Source: a bacterium
GTDB taxonomy: Bacteria > Verrucomicrobiota > Verrucomicrobiia > Limisphaerales > UBA8199
Length of the DNA stretch: 40,871 bases
Assembly: GCA_021784555.1 (NCBI GenBank)
Contig: JAJYHY010000027.1
Coordinates: 1-40,871, forward strand
Direction of reading: 5' to 3'
Of this stretch, positions 24,000 to 32,195 are shown one piece after another (positions within the stretch are counted from its first letter, which is position 1; each line of letters opens with the position of its first letter). The notes beneath the pieces are model-generated. The model searched no databases. It was not told the origin of the DNA and was given only the letters and a program-made list of their open reading frames with translations. The position numbers were made by a program, and so were the translations under genes.

Positions 24000-24310
24000 C
24001 CCAGCAAGTGCAAGATCTTACTATTGACACTGAGGCGGCGCTTTAATGATGGCGGTTTATGCCCGCGCAAGGTGCGCATTCAGCATCCTGGAGCGATCTA
24101 TCCCATCAGGCTCGTTGCGAGTGGATCGGCTGCTGGGGGAGAAGGCTATTGCGCGGGACAGCGAAGCGGGACGCCAACAGTTTTCCAAGTTGATGGAGAG
24201 CCGGCGCGCGCACGAGGCTTCGGAAGCAAACCACCCCGAGCCCGACGTGGATTGCCAGCCGGTTGCCCATGGGCAGTTGGACTTATCTGTCGAACCTGCT
24301 GGCTGCGCCC
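24000..24310 (+). mobile_element. Internally deleted REP-associated (Y1) transposase, copy 2
   Basis: Same start as copy 1 (CCCAGCAAGT, CTATTGACAC, GGCGGCGCTT) and same joint. PRKVRIQHPGAIYPI is followed in the next frame by LRVDRLLGEKAIARDSEAGR and QQFSKLMESRRAHEA. It keeps a further C-terminal piece, IASRLPMGSWTYLSNLLAAP, typical of the end of these transposases. An extra C after the ATG at 24059 adds a frameshift. It is in the same orientation as copy 1, 1.0 kb away. Confidence 0.65.
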
Positions 24311-24673
24311 GCAAGGCGGCTGCCTCACGCCAAAACACACTGCCGGTGTTCCAACAGCCACACTTGCTCACCCGCCCCTCTCCCAAAGGGTGAAATGGAG
24401 TATGGCGCGGCGTAAAGCGCGCTCGGATTCCCAGTAGAACGGAGGGCGAAAGACCTGGTTGGCGGCGGCACAACGTCAGCGGGTACTTCAGCCTCATATT
24501 AACAGACATGCCCTGAAAACGGCGCGTTGAATACCCCGGGCCATCTGCCACATGATGAGCCCCGGCAACCGAGGCTAAAGCATCTACGTGGACGACCCCT
24601 TCACGGGAAGCTTCAGTAGCGGCAGAGAACGCGAAGTCCTGCCAACCTTCCACCGCTGCGTTATCCTCGGAAC
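24311..24673. other. Spacer between transposase remnant and parD
   Basis: No gene recognised. It contains leftover low-complexity sequence and should include the parD promoter close to 24640-24673. Confidence 0.35.
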
Positions 24674-24943
24674 ATGGCTGAAACGATGAACATTGCCCTC
24701 ACTCCGCTCCAGGCCGCATGGGTGACGTCCAGAAAACAAACCGGCGGATTCGCTTCGGCCACCGATGTCATCCGCGATCTGATTCGCCATGAGCAGGACA
24801 GGGAGGATGCCGCGCTTGAAGCGGAGTTTGAAAAACTGCAAGCTCAGGCGCCGGACAGCGGACCGGAGCCAATCGAGGAAATCAATCGCATCTGCCGCGA
24901 GGTCAAACGCGAGGGTAGTGAAGCTCGATTAGGGCATGATTAG
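24674..24943 (+). CDS. Orphan ParD-family antitoxin
   Basis: The 89-residue protein begins MAETMNIALTPLQAAWVTSR and continues GGFASATDVIRDLIRHEQDR, the ribbon-helix-helix DNA-binding domain of type II ParD antitoxins. An acidic C-terminal tail would wrap around a ParE toxin. The gene looks intact and starts at ATG 24674. No ParE reading frame follows: the next 650 bp are non-coding. It is therefore either a solitary antitoxin or one whose toxin was lost. Confidence 0.8.
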   Translation: MAETMNIALTPLQAAWVTSRKQTGGFASATDVIRDLIRHEQDREDAALEAEFEKLQAQAPDSGPEPIEEINRICREVKREGSEARLGHD

Positions 24944-25597
24944 GGCGCGTATATGGCGCAGGCAGGGTATCCACAGGGCACGCGTAGGGCGCTTACAGGG
25001 CAGGAGTCGGGCACGGACACGGGGCGCCGAGCAGCCGGCGCAGGGGGATGCCATCGAGCGGCCTCGTCGGCTAGCTGGGGCTGGGCCCTTCGCAGCCCAC
25101 GCGGGCGGCCAGGCCGCGCGGGGCATGTATGTGTCACGGCACGCGCATCCGGCGATCGTATTTCGCCTAAATCTCATGGAGGCTGGGAACGCCCTTGCCA
25201 CGTCCCCCTCGAAGCGCTGGCAAAGCCAAACGCATACCCGCACTTGACGCTCGGTGAGCGGCGCTTTTTCGGCGGGAACAGCGAGGGCGGCTAGGGAGAG
25301 CCTGCCCGCGTTTCCCGGCGGTGAGGCAGCGTGGCTCTCCCGCCGGAAGTTTCCCGCGAGCGCGGGTTTGGGCGCAAGGCTCGCGGCCGTCGCGCTGGGT
25401 GGGTTATCGCGGCTGGAGGCCATTGCCGGCTTGGATGGAGTTGCGGATTGTCAGGGGATTTTCACTACTGGACGGATTGAGGGCGGGACTGATAAGAGTA
25501 TGAGAGCTTCGGGGCCCTCACCCTTTCCGCGGCAATGGAAGGTGGAATGTCGGAAAAGATATAGGACTGACCCCGGCGCGGATTGGTAAGAATACTT
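24944..25597. other. Gene-free stretch after parD
   Basis: Nothing recognisable as a gene on either strand; open frames here are compositional. Copy B of the dispersed repeat lies at its end, just before the S53 peptidase gene. Confidence 0.4.
25512..25578. repeat. Dispersed repeat, copy B
   Basis: Matches 3241-3312 (copy A) with a few substitutions and indels and ends in AGGACTGACCCCGGCG. It sits 20 bp upstream of the S53 peptidase start. Confidence 0.75.
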
Positions 25598-28273
25598 ATG
25601 AAGTGGCGCCTTTTGGCCTTTGGGTGTGCGTGGGTTGTTGTATCCAGCGCGTGGGCGGGATCAAAGCTGGTCGTCAGCAAGCAGATGCTCCACAGCCGGA
25701 TGCCGGAGGCGGTCAGCGCGCTGGGTCTGCGATCGTTGGGACCGCTTCCGAGTTCGATGCGATTAAGGCTGGTCCTGGGGCTGCCGCTCCGCAACCAGGA
25801 AGCCCTGAGCAATCTTCTGGCGCAGATCTATGATCCCGCTAGTCCAAACTATCATCACTATCTCACTCCGCGACAGTTCGCCGAGCGGTTTGGCCCGACT
25901 GAAGAGGATTACCAAGCTTTGGCCGCATTCGCCCAGACCAACGGCCTAAGCGTGGTCGGGCGTCACGCCAACCGCACCCTCCTGGACGTGGAAGGCACCG
26001 TCGGCGACATTGAAAGGGCCTTTCATACCACCTTGCGCCGTTACCCGCATCCGACTGAGGTCCGCACGTTTTACGCCCCCGACACTCAGCCGTGGATAGA
26101 ATCGGCGACGCGCCTGCTCGACGTCGCGGGTCTTAGTGACTTTCATCGGCCCCATCCCAAGAACCTCCTGTTAGGCCCCTACGGCCAAGGCGAAGGAGCT
26201 GCGCCCAAGGACGGTTCCGGACCGACGGGCGCCTACCTCCCGGCCGACTTGCGCGCCGCCTATCTTCCTGGAGTCAGCTTGACTGGCGCAGGCCAGGCTG
26301 TGGCGCTGATGGAGTTTGACGGTTATTACGCCAACGACATCGCCAGTTATGAAAACCTGGCGGGATGGCCGGTCATTCCACTACGGAACATTCTGCTGGA
26401 CGGCTTCAACGGGAAACCCACCACCGGTCCAAACAGCGGGAGCAGCGAGGTGAGCCTGGACATTGAGATGGCCATCGCCCTGGCGCCGGGCCTTTCTCGG
26501 GTGTTGGTCTATGAAGCGGGGCCATACGGTTCCGGAAACGACATTCTCAACCGTATGGCCACTGACGATCTGGCCAAGCAGATCAGTTGCTCGTGGGATT
26601 TCGACGTTACCGCGAGCACCGACCAGATCCTTCAACAGATGGCGGCGCAGGGCCAATCCTTCTTCAACGCCTCCGGCGACGATGGCGCTTACGTAGGAAG
26701 CATCCCCGCGCCGGATGACGATCCCTACATCACCATCGTGGGCGGGACGACCCTCGCGACCCGAAACGCAAAAGGGGGGTGGCTGTCGGAGACGACCTGG
26801 AACTGGGGCGCGCAGGGATTGGGAACGGGCGCCAGCGGTGGCGGCATCAGCACAAGCTACTCCATTCCAGCCTGGCAGCAAGGCATCGACATGTCGGCCA
26901 ACCAAGGCTCGACAACGATGCGAAATATCCCTGACGTGGCGATGGTCGCCGACGGTCTCTGGATCGTCTATAACAATGGTCTCTCCAGTTCCTTTGGCGG
27001 CACCAGTTGCGCCGCGCCGCTCTGGGCCGGCTTGGCGGCTTTGGTCAATCAACAAGCCACCGCGAGTGGCGGACCTCCGGTCGGCTTCTTCAATCCCGCC
27101 CTCTATTCCATCGCCAGGAGTTCAGCCTACACCAGCGCCTTTCATGACGTTAAGACCGGCAACAACACCACCGCCGCCAGCCCCAGCCGCTTTTACGCAA
27201 CGGCGGGATATGACCTCTGCACCGGCCTGGGAACCCCTGCCGGCCAGCCCCTCATAGACGCCCTTGCCGGGATTGCCGATTCTCTGCGGATAAGCCCGCA
27301 GGCCGGCTTCGCTGCCAGCGGTCCCATCGGCGGCCCCTTTACCACAACCTCCGAGAACTTTTCCCTCGCCAATTCCGGGGACGCCACGCTGAACTGGGCG
27401 ACGGCCAGTCTCGCCCCTTGGCTGGCGGTGACACCGGCTGCTGGCGCCCTCCAACCCGCTTCGTCGGCGGCCACAGTGACCGTTAGCCTGACTGACGCAG
27501 TGGACGCCCTAGCGGCGGGAACGTACTCGGGCGCCGTCTGGTTCACCAATCTTTCCACTGGAGTCGCCCAGGCCCGCCAGTTCACTCTGCGCGTCGGGCA
27601 AAACCTCGTCCAGAATGGCGGTTTTGAAACCGGTGACCTCTCCGACTGGACCTTGGCGGGCGCTAGCGCCGACACTCGCGTCGTCAGTAATGCCGGCTCG
27701 CAGTCATGGCCCGAATTGGTCCACAGCGGCGTTTATGGTGTGCGTCTAAGCCAGGTGATCTCCTTGGCCTATCTTTCGCAGTCTCTGCCGACTTCGGCGG
27801 GCCAGAACTATTTGCTCTCGTTCTGGCTGACCAATCCTTACAGCGGAGATACGCCCAATGAATTCCAGGTGAAATGGAGTTCGGGCGGCACAACGAATAT
27901 CCTCTTCGACCAGCTCGATATGAGCCAGTTTGGCTGGACCAACATGCAAGTTGCAGTCGTCGCCGCCGGCGCCACTTCCGTGCTGAGCTTCGGGTCGCGA
28001 AATGATCCCCAGGCCTTCGGCCTGGACGACGTCAGCGTGATGGCCATGCCTGCCTTGGCCTTCAAGGCCGCCATGGAGCAAAACGCGAGAATTACCCTCA
28101 TGTGGTCATCGTTGCCGGGGCTGATCTATCAGCCCGAGTACCGAACAGACCTGACGCAAGGGGCTTGGACGGCGCTGGGCAGTCCCATCACCGCCACAGC
28201 GGCACAAACGAGCAGTTCGGACCCCATCCAGCCCAATAGCCGGCGCTTCTATCGTGTGGTGCTGGCGCAATGA
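25598..28273 (+). CDS. Secreted S53 peptidase (pro-kumamolisin)
   Basis: Sedolisin-family acid serine-carboxyl peptidase, 891 residues from ATG 25598 (MKWRLLAFGCAWVVVSSAWA, signal peptide; a TTG 15 bases upstream is less likely). An activation pro-domain (~30-175; YDPASPNYHHYLTPRQFAER) precedes the catalytic domain. Catalytic Glu284 and Asp288 are in SSEVSLDIEMA (ExxxD), the oxyanion Asp361 in NASGDDG, and Ser470 in GGTSCAAP. The calcium-site end is recognisable as FHDVKTGNN and AGYDLCTGLGTP. After ~545 follow an Ig/BACON-like segment, a carbohydrate-binding-like jelly roll (NLVQNGGFETGDLSDW) and a short final beta module common in Verrucomicrobia. It probably degrades extracellular protein. 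Confidence 0.92.
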   Translation: MKWRLLAFGCAWVVVSSAWAGSKLVVSKQMLHSRMPEAVSALGLRSLGPLPSSMRLRLVLGLPLRNQEALSNLLAQIYDPASPNYHHYLTPRQFAERFGPTEEDYQALAAFAQTNGLSVVGRHANRTLLDVEGTVGDIERAFHTTLRRYPHPTEVRTFYAPDTQPWIESATRLLDVAGLSDFHRPHPKNLLLGPYGQGEGAAPKDGSGPTGAYLPADLRAAYLPGVSLTGAGQAVALMEFDGYYANDIASYENLAGWPVIPLRNILLDGFNGKPTTGPNSGSSEVSLDIEMAIALAPGLSRVLVYEAGPYGSGNDILNRMATDDLAKQISCSWDFDVTASTDQILQQMAAQGQSFFNASGDDGAYVGSIPAPDDDPYITIVGGTTLATRNAKGGWLSETTWNWGAQGLGTGASGGGISTSYSIPAWQQGIDMSANQGSTTMRNIPDVAMVADGLWIVYNNGLSSSFGGTSCAAPLWAGLAALVNQQATASGGPPVGFFNPALYSIARSSAYTSAFHDVKTGNNTTAASPSRFYATAGYDLCTGLGTPAGQPLIDALAGIADSLRISPQAGFAASGPIGGPFTTTSENFSLANSGDATLNWATASLAPWLAVTPAAGALQPASSAATVTVSLTDAVDALAAGTYSGAVWFTNLSTGVAQARQFTLRVGQNLVQNGGFETGDLSDWTLAGASADTRVVSNAGSQSWPELVHSGVYGVRLSQVISLAYLSQSLPTSAGQNYLLSFWLTNPYSGDTPNEFQVKWSSGGTTNILFDQLDMSQFGWTNMQVAVVAAGATSVLSFGSRNDPQAFGLDDVSVMAMPALAFKAAMEQNARITLMWSSLPGLIYQPEYRTDLTQGAWTALGSPITATAAQTSSSDPIQPNSRRFYRVVLAQ

Positions 28274-28748
28274 GAGTACCACACGAGAGGACCACGGCAA
28301 GAATGAGATGAGAGAGCCGAACTGGCGGAATTGAAGGCATCTTGGAGGCAGCTCAAGGAGGACGAAGCGAAACAGTCTCAAACCTCGCAAGCAGGAACCC
28401 CGGAATACACAGAATACACGGAAAATGCGGCGGCATGCGGAACCCACGCCGCAAGCCGGGCACGAGTCGTCTCCTTCCGTGTGCCCCGTGTATTCTGTGG
28501 TTTCCTCTCTTTTTTCGCGTATATTGCGTATTTTGTGGTCCCTGACTCGATCTTGGTCATTACTATTCTTGGGTTTCGTGTTTCGGACTTGGCAGGGAGC
28601 GAGGGTTCTGACGAGAGGCGACTCCTCTCAGGAATGGTCCGAAAAATGGATTGCCAGCCGCCGCTGTGCAGAGCATCCTTTTGCTCGTGAGCATTGGCAA
28701 ACTCCTCACCCTTTCTCTTCATGCGCGACACGGACTCGTTCAGACCAG
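28274..28748. other. Spacer before the DAHP synthase gene, with an inverted repeat
   Basis: No gene. It contains a hairpin element with arms at 28402-28422 and 28486-28505 (core CAGAATACACGG / CCGTGTATTCTG), followed by an AT-rich stretch of GCGTATATTGCGTATTTTG type. Such ACAGAATACACGG units are a familiar kind of dispersed repeat in related genomes. The aro promoter must lie downstream, in ~28550-28740, but no clear boxes were identified. Confidence 0.5.
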
Positions 28749-30137
28749 ATGATGGCCGCACCGCAAGAACAGCAATTGGGAACCCCGGCGTCAAGCCGCG
28801 ACTGGTCGCCGGCCTCCTGGCAGCGCAAGCCGGCGGCGCAGCAGCCGGTGTATCCGGACGCGGAGGCCCTTCAGCGGGTCTTGGCGCAACTGGCCAGACT
28901 GCCTCCGCTGGTTACCAGTTGGGAAATCGAGAACCTCAAACAGCAACTCGCCGAGGCGACCTGCGGCGAGCGGTTCATGCTCCAGGGCGGTGATTGCTCG
29001 GAGAGCTTTGACGATTGCGAGTCCTCCGCCATTGCCAGCAAGCTCAAGATCCTTCTCCAGATGAGCCTGGTGCTCGTCCAGGGCGGAAAGAAGCGGGTCA
29101 TCCGGCTGGGGCGCTTTGCGGGCCAATACGCCAAGCCCCGGTCCTCCGATTCGGAGACGCGCGATGGCGTCCGCCTGCCCAGCTACCGCGGAGACATGAT
29201 CAACCGCACCGGCTTTACGCCTGAGGAGCGCACGCCCGACCCGGAATTGCTGCTCCGGGCCTATGAACGTTCGGGCCTGACCATCAATTTCATCCGCTCG
29301 CTCATCGAGGGTGGCTTTGCTGATTTGCACCACCCGGAGTATTGGGAACTGGCGTTCGTGGCCAACTCCCCTCACGCCTCGGAATACAAGCGCATGGTCG
29401 ATACCATAGGCGAGTCTCTGAGGTTCATGGAGACCTTGACCGGATGTGTTCTGGCGGATATCAACCGGGTCGATTTCTTCACCAGCCACGAGGGCTTGCA
29501 CCTGTATTACGAGCAGGCCCAGGCCCGCCAGGTGCCTCGCCGCACTGGCTGGTACAATCTCTCGACGCATTTCCCCTGGATTGGCGACCGCACGCGCGCC
29601 CTGGATGGCGCCCATATCGAGTATTTCAGAGGCATCGCCAACCCCGTCGGCGTCAAGATTGGCCCCAGCATTACTCCTGATGAGGCGCTGGCCATTGCCG
29701 ATACTCTGAACCCGCGCAATGAACCGGGCAGGCTCACCTTCATCCACCGCTTCGGCGCCGCCCACGTGGAGGAATGTCTCCCGCCCATTGCTGAGACGAT
29801 GCAACGAAAAGGCAGGAGCATCCTCTGGTGCTGCGACCCCATGCATGGCAACAGCGAGACCACCCGGAGCGGCTTCAAGACGCGGCGGTTCGAGAAAATA
29901 CTCTTCGAGCTGGAGACCTCCTACCGCATCCTCAAGGCCTGCGGCACGCACCTCGGCGGCGTCCATTTCGAATTGACGGGCGATAACGTCACCGAATGCA
30001 TCGGCGGGGCCAGCGGCGTTACGGAGGCGGACCTCGCCGGCGAGTACCGGAGCCAGCTTGACCCGCGGCTCAATTATGAACAGGCGATGGAAATGGCCCT
30101 GTTGCTCGCCCGGCTCATGGCGCGGAACCCGCACTAA
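28749..30137 (+). CDS. Class II 3-deoxy-7-phosphoheptulonate (DAHP) synthase
   Basis: First enzyme of the shikimate pathway: phosphoenolpyruvate + erythrose 4-phosphate to DAHP. The 462-residue product is of the plant/mycobacterial class II type: WEIENLKQQLAEATCGERFM, LQGGDCSESFDD, VIRLGRFAGQYAKPRS and LPSYRGDMIN. Further on it has WYNLSTHFPWIGDRTR, VGVKIGPSITPDE, LWCCDPMHGNSE and HFELTGDNVTECIGG. The metal-binding Cys, His, Glu and Asp lie in these blocks (QGGDC, PMHGN, HFELTGDNV, QLDPRLNYEQ). The frame is open from 28425, but ATG 28749 (or 28752) gives the normal length. It is convergent with the GH5 gene, the 3' ends overlapping by 23 bp. Confidence 0.95.
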   Translation: MMAAPQEQQLGTPASSRDWSPASWQRKPAAQQPVYPDAEALQRVLAQLARLPPLVTSWEIENLKQQLAEATCGERFMLQGGDCSESFDDCESSAIASKLKILLQMSLVLVQGGKKRVIRLGRFAGQYAKPRSSDSETRDGVRLPSYRGDMINRTGFTPEERTPDPELLLRAYERSGLTINFIRSLIEGGFADLHHPEYWELAFVANSPHASEYKRMVDTIGESLRFMETLTGCVLADINRVDFFTSHEGLHLYYEQAQARQVPRRTGWYNLSTHFPWIGDRTRALDGAHIEYFRGIANPVGVKIGPSITPDEALAIADTLNPRNEPGRLTFIHRFGAAHVEECLPPIAETMQRKGRSILWCCDPMHGNSETTRSGFKTRRFEKILFELETSYRILKACGTHLGGVHFELTGDNVTECIGGASGVTEADLAGEYRSQLDPRLNYEQAMEMALLLARLMARNPH

Positions 30138-31191
30138 CCGCGGGCAACCTGGCGCCGTGCAGGTGCGGACGGAGCCAAGCCATCTGCGGTTTGTCCTGCC
30201 CGTGCTCCGGTTCAAGGGAGAACATATAATTGCCCCAGCGCGCACCGGCCGCCCACCACGTCCACCCCAGCCAGACGTCGCGGTCGCGCTCCATGCTTTG
30301 GAGCATGTCGTTCAAGGCCTCCTCCGCCCCCGGCACGACCGGCACGGCAAATTCGCCCAGCACCGCGCGCCGGTGATGTTGCCGGCACCAAGTTACGAAA
30401 CTCCTGAGCCGGTCCGCGCCGACGGCAGGCCTGACGACCGACCTATGGGTGCCTGAACTGTCGGCATCCAGATACTGATGCACTTCAATCGCCCAATGAT
30501 TCAGCGGATCCTTGACACTCAAGATGTGTTTGGCGTTGCTGCCCTCGTGGTTTTCCGCCAACCACGAATGGGCGCCGGTCCAGGAATTGCCCGGAACCAG
30601 AATCATGTTCTTCGCTCCGGCGGCGCGAATCGCGGCGATGGCGTCGTTGGCGTCATCAAACCAGAGCTGGGTCGGCATATTGTGTGGTTCATTCATCAGC
30701 CCAAACCACACGTGGGAATCGTCCTTGAATGCCAGCGCCAACCGGCGCCAAAAATCGGCAAAGTCACCTGCCGTGATTCTTGATGCCCCGATGATGTTGG
30801 TGCCGTAGTAGCGAGCGTAGTCGTGCGGGTCCAGCAAAACGACCAGCTCTTTCGAAGTGGCAAATCTCACGGAGGCCCGGAGCCGTGCGAGGTCTGTTTT
30901 GTCCAAGGGCGTTCTCGGTTTGGGTTGCAGGGTCTCCCAAAGGAATTGATAGCGGAAGAAGTTCATCCCCTGGGCGGCAAAATAATCAATCTCGGATCGG
31001 GTGGGATAGGAGTAGTTCACGCCGTATTGCGGATGAACCTTGCGTTTGGGATTTCCGCTCCACCAGAACTCGCCCCCGGCGATATTCACGCCCGTGAGCG
31101 GCAGCGGTCCAGCAGCGACACGCTCGCGCGCCGCGGTTACCAGTCCTAGACTCACAACGGATATGAATACTCTGCTCAGATTCAATCCCAT
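30115..31191 (-). CDS. Glycoside hydrolase family 5 (endoglucanase-like), secreted
   Basis: The 358-residue protein has a hydrophobic N-terminus (LSRVFISVVSLGLVTA), probably a signal peptide. The TIM-barrel signature is GVNIAGGEFWW, YFAAQGMNFFRYQFLWETLQ, then the acid/base E168 in VWFGLMNEPHN and the nucleophile E280 in RAVLGEFAV; a conserved HQY lies between. Closest in pattern to subfamilies acting on beta-1,4-glucans. Likely released to degrade plant or algal polysaccharide. It is on its own, with no other carbohydrate genes next to it. Confidence 0.9.
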   Translation of the reverse strand: MGLNLSRVFISVVSLGLVTAARERVAAGPLPLTGVNIAGGEFWWSGNPKRKVHPQYGVNYSYPTRSEIDYFAAQGMNFFRYQFLWETLQPKPRTPLDKTDLARLRASVRFATSKELVVLLDPHDYARYYGTNIIGASRITAGDFADFWRRLALAFKDDSHVWFGLMNEPHNMPTQLWFDDANDAIAAIRAAGAKNMILVPGNSWTGAHSWLAENHEGSNAKHILSVKDPLNHWAIEVHQYLDADSSGTHRSVVRPAVGADRLRSFVTWCRQHHRRAVLGEFAVPVVPGAEEALNDMLQSMERDRDVWLGWTWWAAGARWGNYMFSLEPEHGQDKPQMAWLRPHLHGARLPAVSAGSAP

Positions 31192-31253
31192 AGCTGAGGA
31201 TCCTCAATATTCAATTGACGCTCCTGGCTTCTGACAACATCGACGCCGACCCC

Positions 31254-31517
31254 TCATTCTTGGCCATCCCCCCTGGGCGATTGAACAAGTTCGGAGCCGG
31301 GTGAAGTTGTGTACTCTTCCCGGCCAATATCGACCCGGTTCCATACGCGTTCGTGGAGGTAATACAGGCCGAGCTTGCTAAACAGTTCCACAAAGCCGAT
31401 GGAGAGCGCCATCTGGATCTTACCGGTCACCAAGAACGAGATGACGATGGTATCAAGGGTCCCCGTTGCGCGCCAGGAGATGGCTTTCAAGAGACTGCGA
31501 TAGCGTTTTTCTAGCAT
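31254..31517 (-). CDS. DUF2061 membrane protein
   Basis: The 87-residue protein from ATG 31517 (MLEKRYRSLLKAISWRATGT) has the whole DUF2061 pattern: KAISWRATGTLDT, a helix TIVISFLVTGKIQMALSIGF, then ELFSKLGLYYLHERVWNRVD. Two short transmembrane helices are predicted. Function unknown; in other bacteria it often neighbours sulfate-assimilation genes, which is not the case here. The frame is open a few codons upstream (TTG 31541), but the ATG fits the family. Confidence 0.85.
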   Translation of the reverse strand: MLEKRYRSLLKAISWRATGTLDTIVISFLVTGKIQMALSIGFVELFSKLGLYYLHERVWNRVDIGREEYTTSPGSELVQSPRGDGQE

Positions 31518-31556
31518 GAGAGTATGGGAGGATACGCGCAATCACAAGTATGTCAA

Positions 31557-32189
31557 TCATGATAGTAATGATTTCTCGGCGCCCGAGTCGAACCGCTTGG
31601 TGGCGGTGAGGATGAAAGACCCGCTCGGATCCGTGACCGCCACCGGGTCCACGCCCTCGCAGGCCCCGCCGCAGTTTGCCTGGTCGCCGTAGAAGAAATC
31701 AAAAGTGACGGTCGCTCCAAAGATCGGCTTGCCTGAGGGACCGATAACCCGCCCGCGCAGAGCCTGCTTCGGGCCAATTTTGCCAGGGTCGAGCCTCTCC
31801 AGCCTGATGGTCACCGGGCCGAGCAGGGGGTCTATTTTACCGCGGAATTGAGGCCTGTAGTGTCTTGCGGCAACCAGGATGCGAAAGAGCAGGCTGGGCG
31901 ACACCGGCTCAATGGTGAATCTGCCATCGGTGCCAGTGGTTGCGTGCCTCTGGCAATCGGGGTAGCAGCCGGGACAAACGACGCTGGTCCCAGTTCGCGG
32001 CCCTGCCGTGTCGATGAAGACCGTCGCCCCAGGCACCGGCGCGCCGTTGCTCCCGATCACCATCCCGGTGAGATTCGCCCTCGTGTCGGCCTCCGCGGAC
32101 GCTCCGGCCGAAAACGCGGCGGCCAGGGCGGCCAACAGCGGCAAACCGACCGCAAAGAACGACCATCGCTTGGAGTTTGTCTGAGACAT
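31557..32189 (-). CDS. Carboxypeptidase-regulatory-like secreted protein, probably 3'-truncated
   Basis: The 210-residue product has a signal peptide (WSFFAVGLPLLAALAAAFSA) and two beta-sandwich CarboxypepD_reg-like modules: LTGMVIGSNGAPVPGATVFI, and RGRVIGPSGKPIFGATVTFD. Four cysteines lie in the first (VVCPGCYPDC) and two in the second (NCGGAC). The end after FILTATKRFDS (GAEKSLLS) looks abrupt, as if the reading frame were cut; related proteins are longer. The gene follows the M56/HEAT pseudogene by 6 bp, and such proteins often accompany BlaR1-HEAT genes in Verrucomicrobia. Confidence 0.7.
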   Translation of the reverse strand: MSQTNSKRWSFFAVGLPLLAALAAAFSAGASAEADTRANLTGMVIGSNGAPVPGATVFIDTAGPRTGTSVVCPGCYPDCQRHATTGTDGRFTIEPVSPSLLFRILVAARHYRPQFRGKIDPLLGPVTIRLERLDPGKIGPKQALRGRVIGPSGKPIFGATVTFDFFYGDQANCGGACEGVDPVAVTDPSGSFILTATKRFDSGAEKSLLS

Positions 32190-32195
32190 AACAAT

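Noticed and set aside
28791..30245. 484-residue minus-strand frame
   Set aside because: Antisense shadow of the class II DAHP synthase gene.
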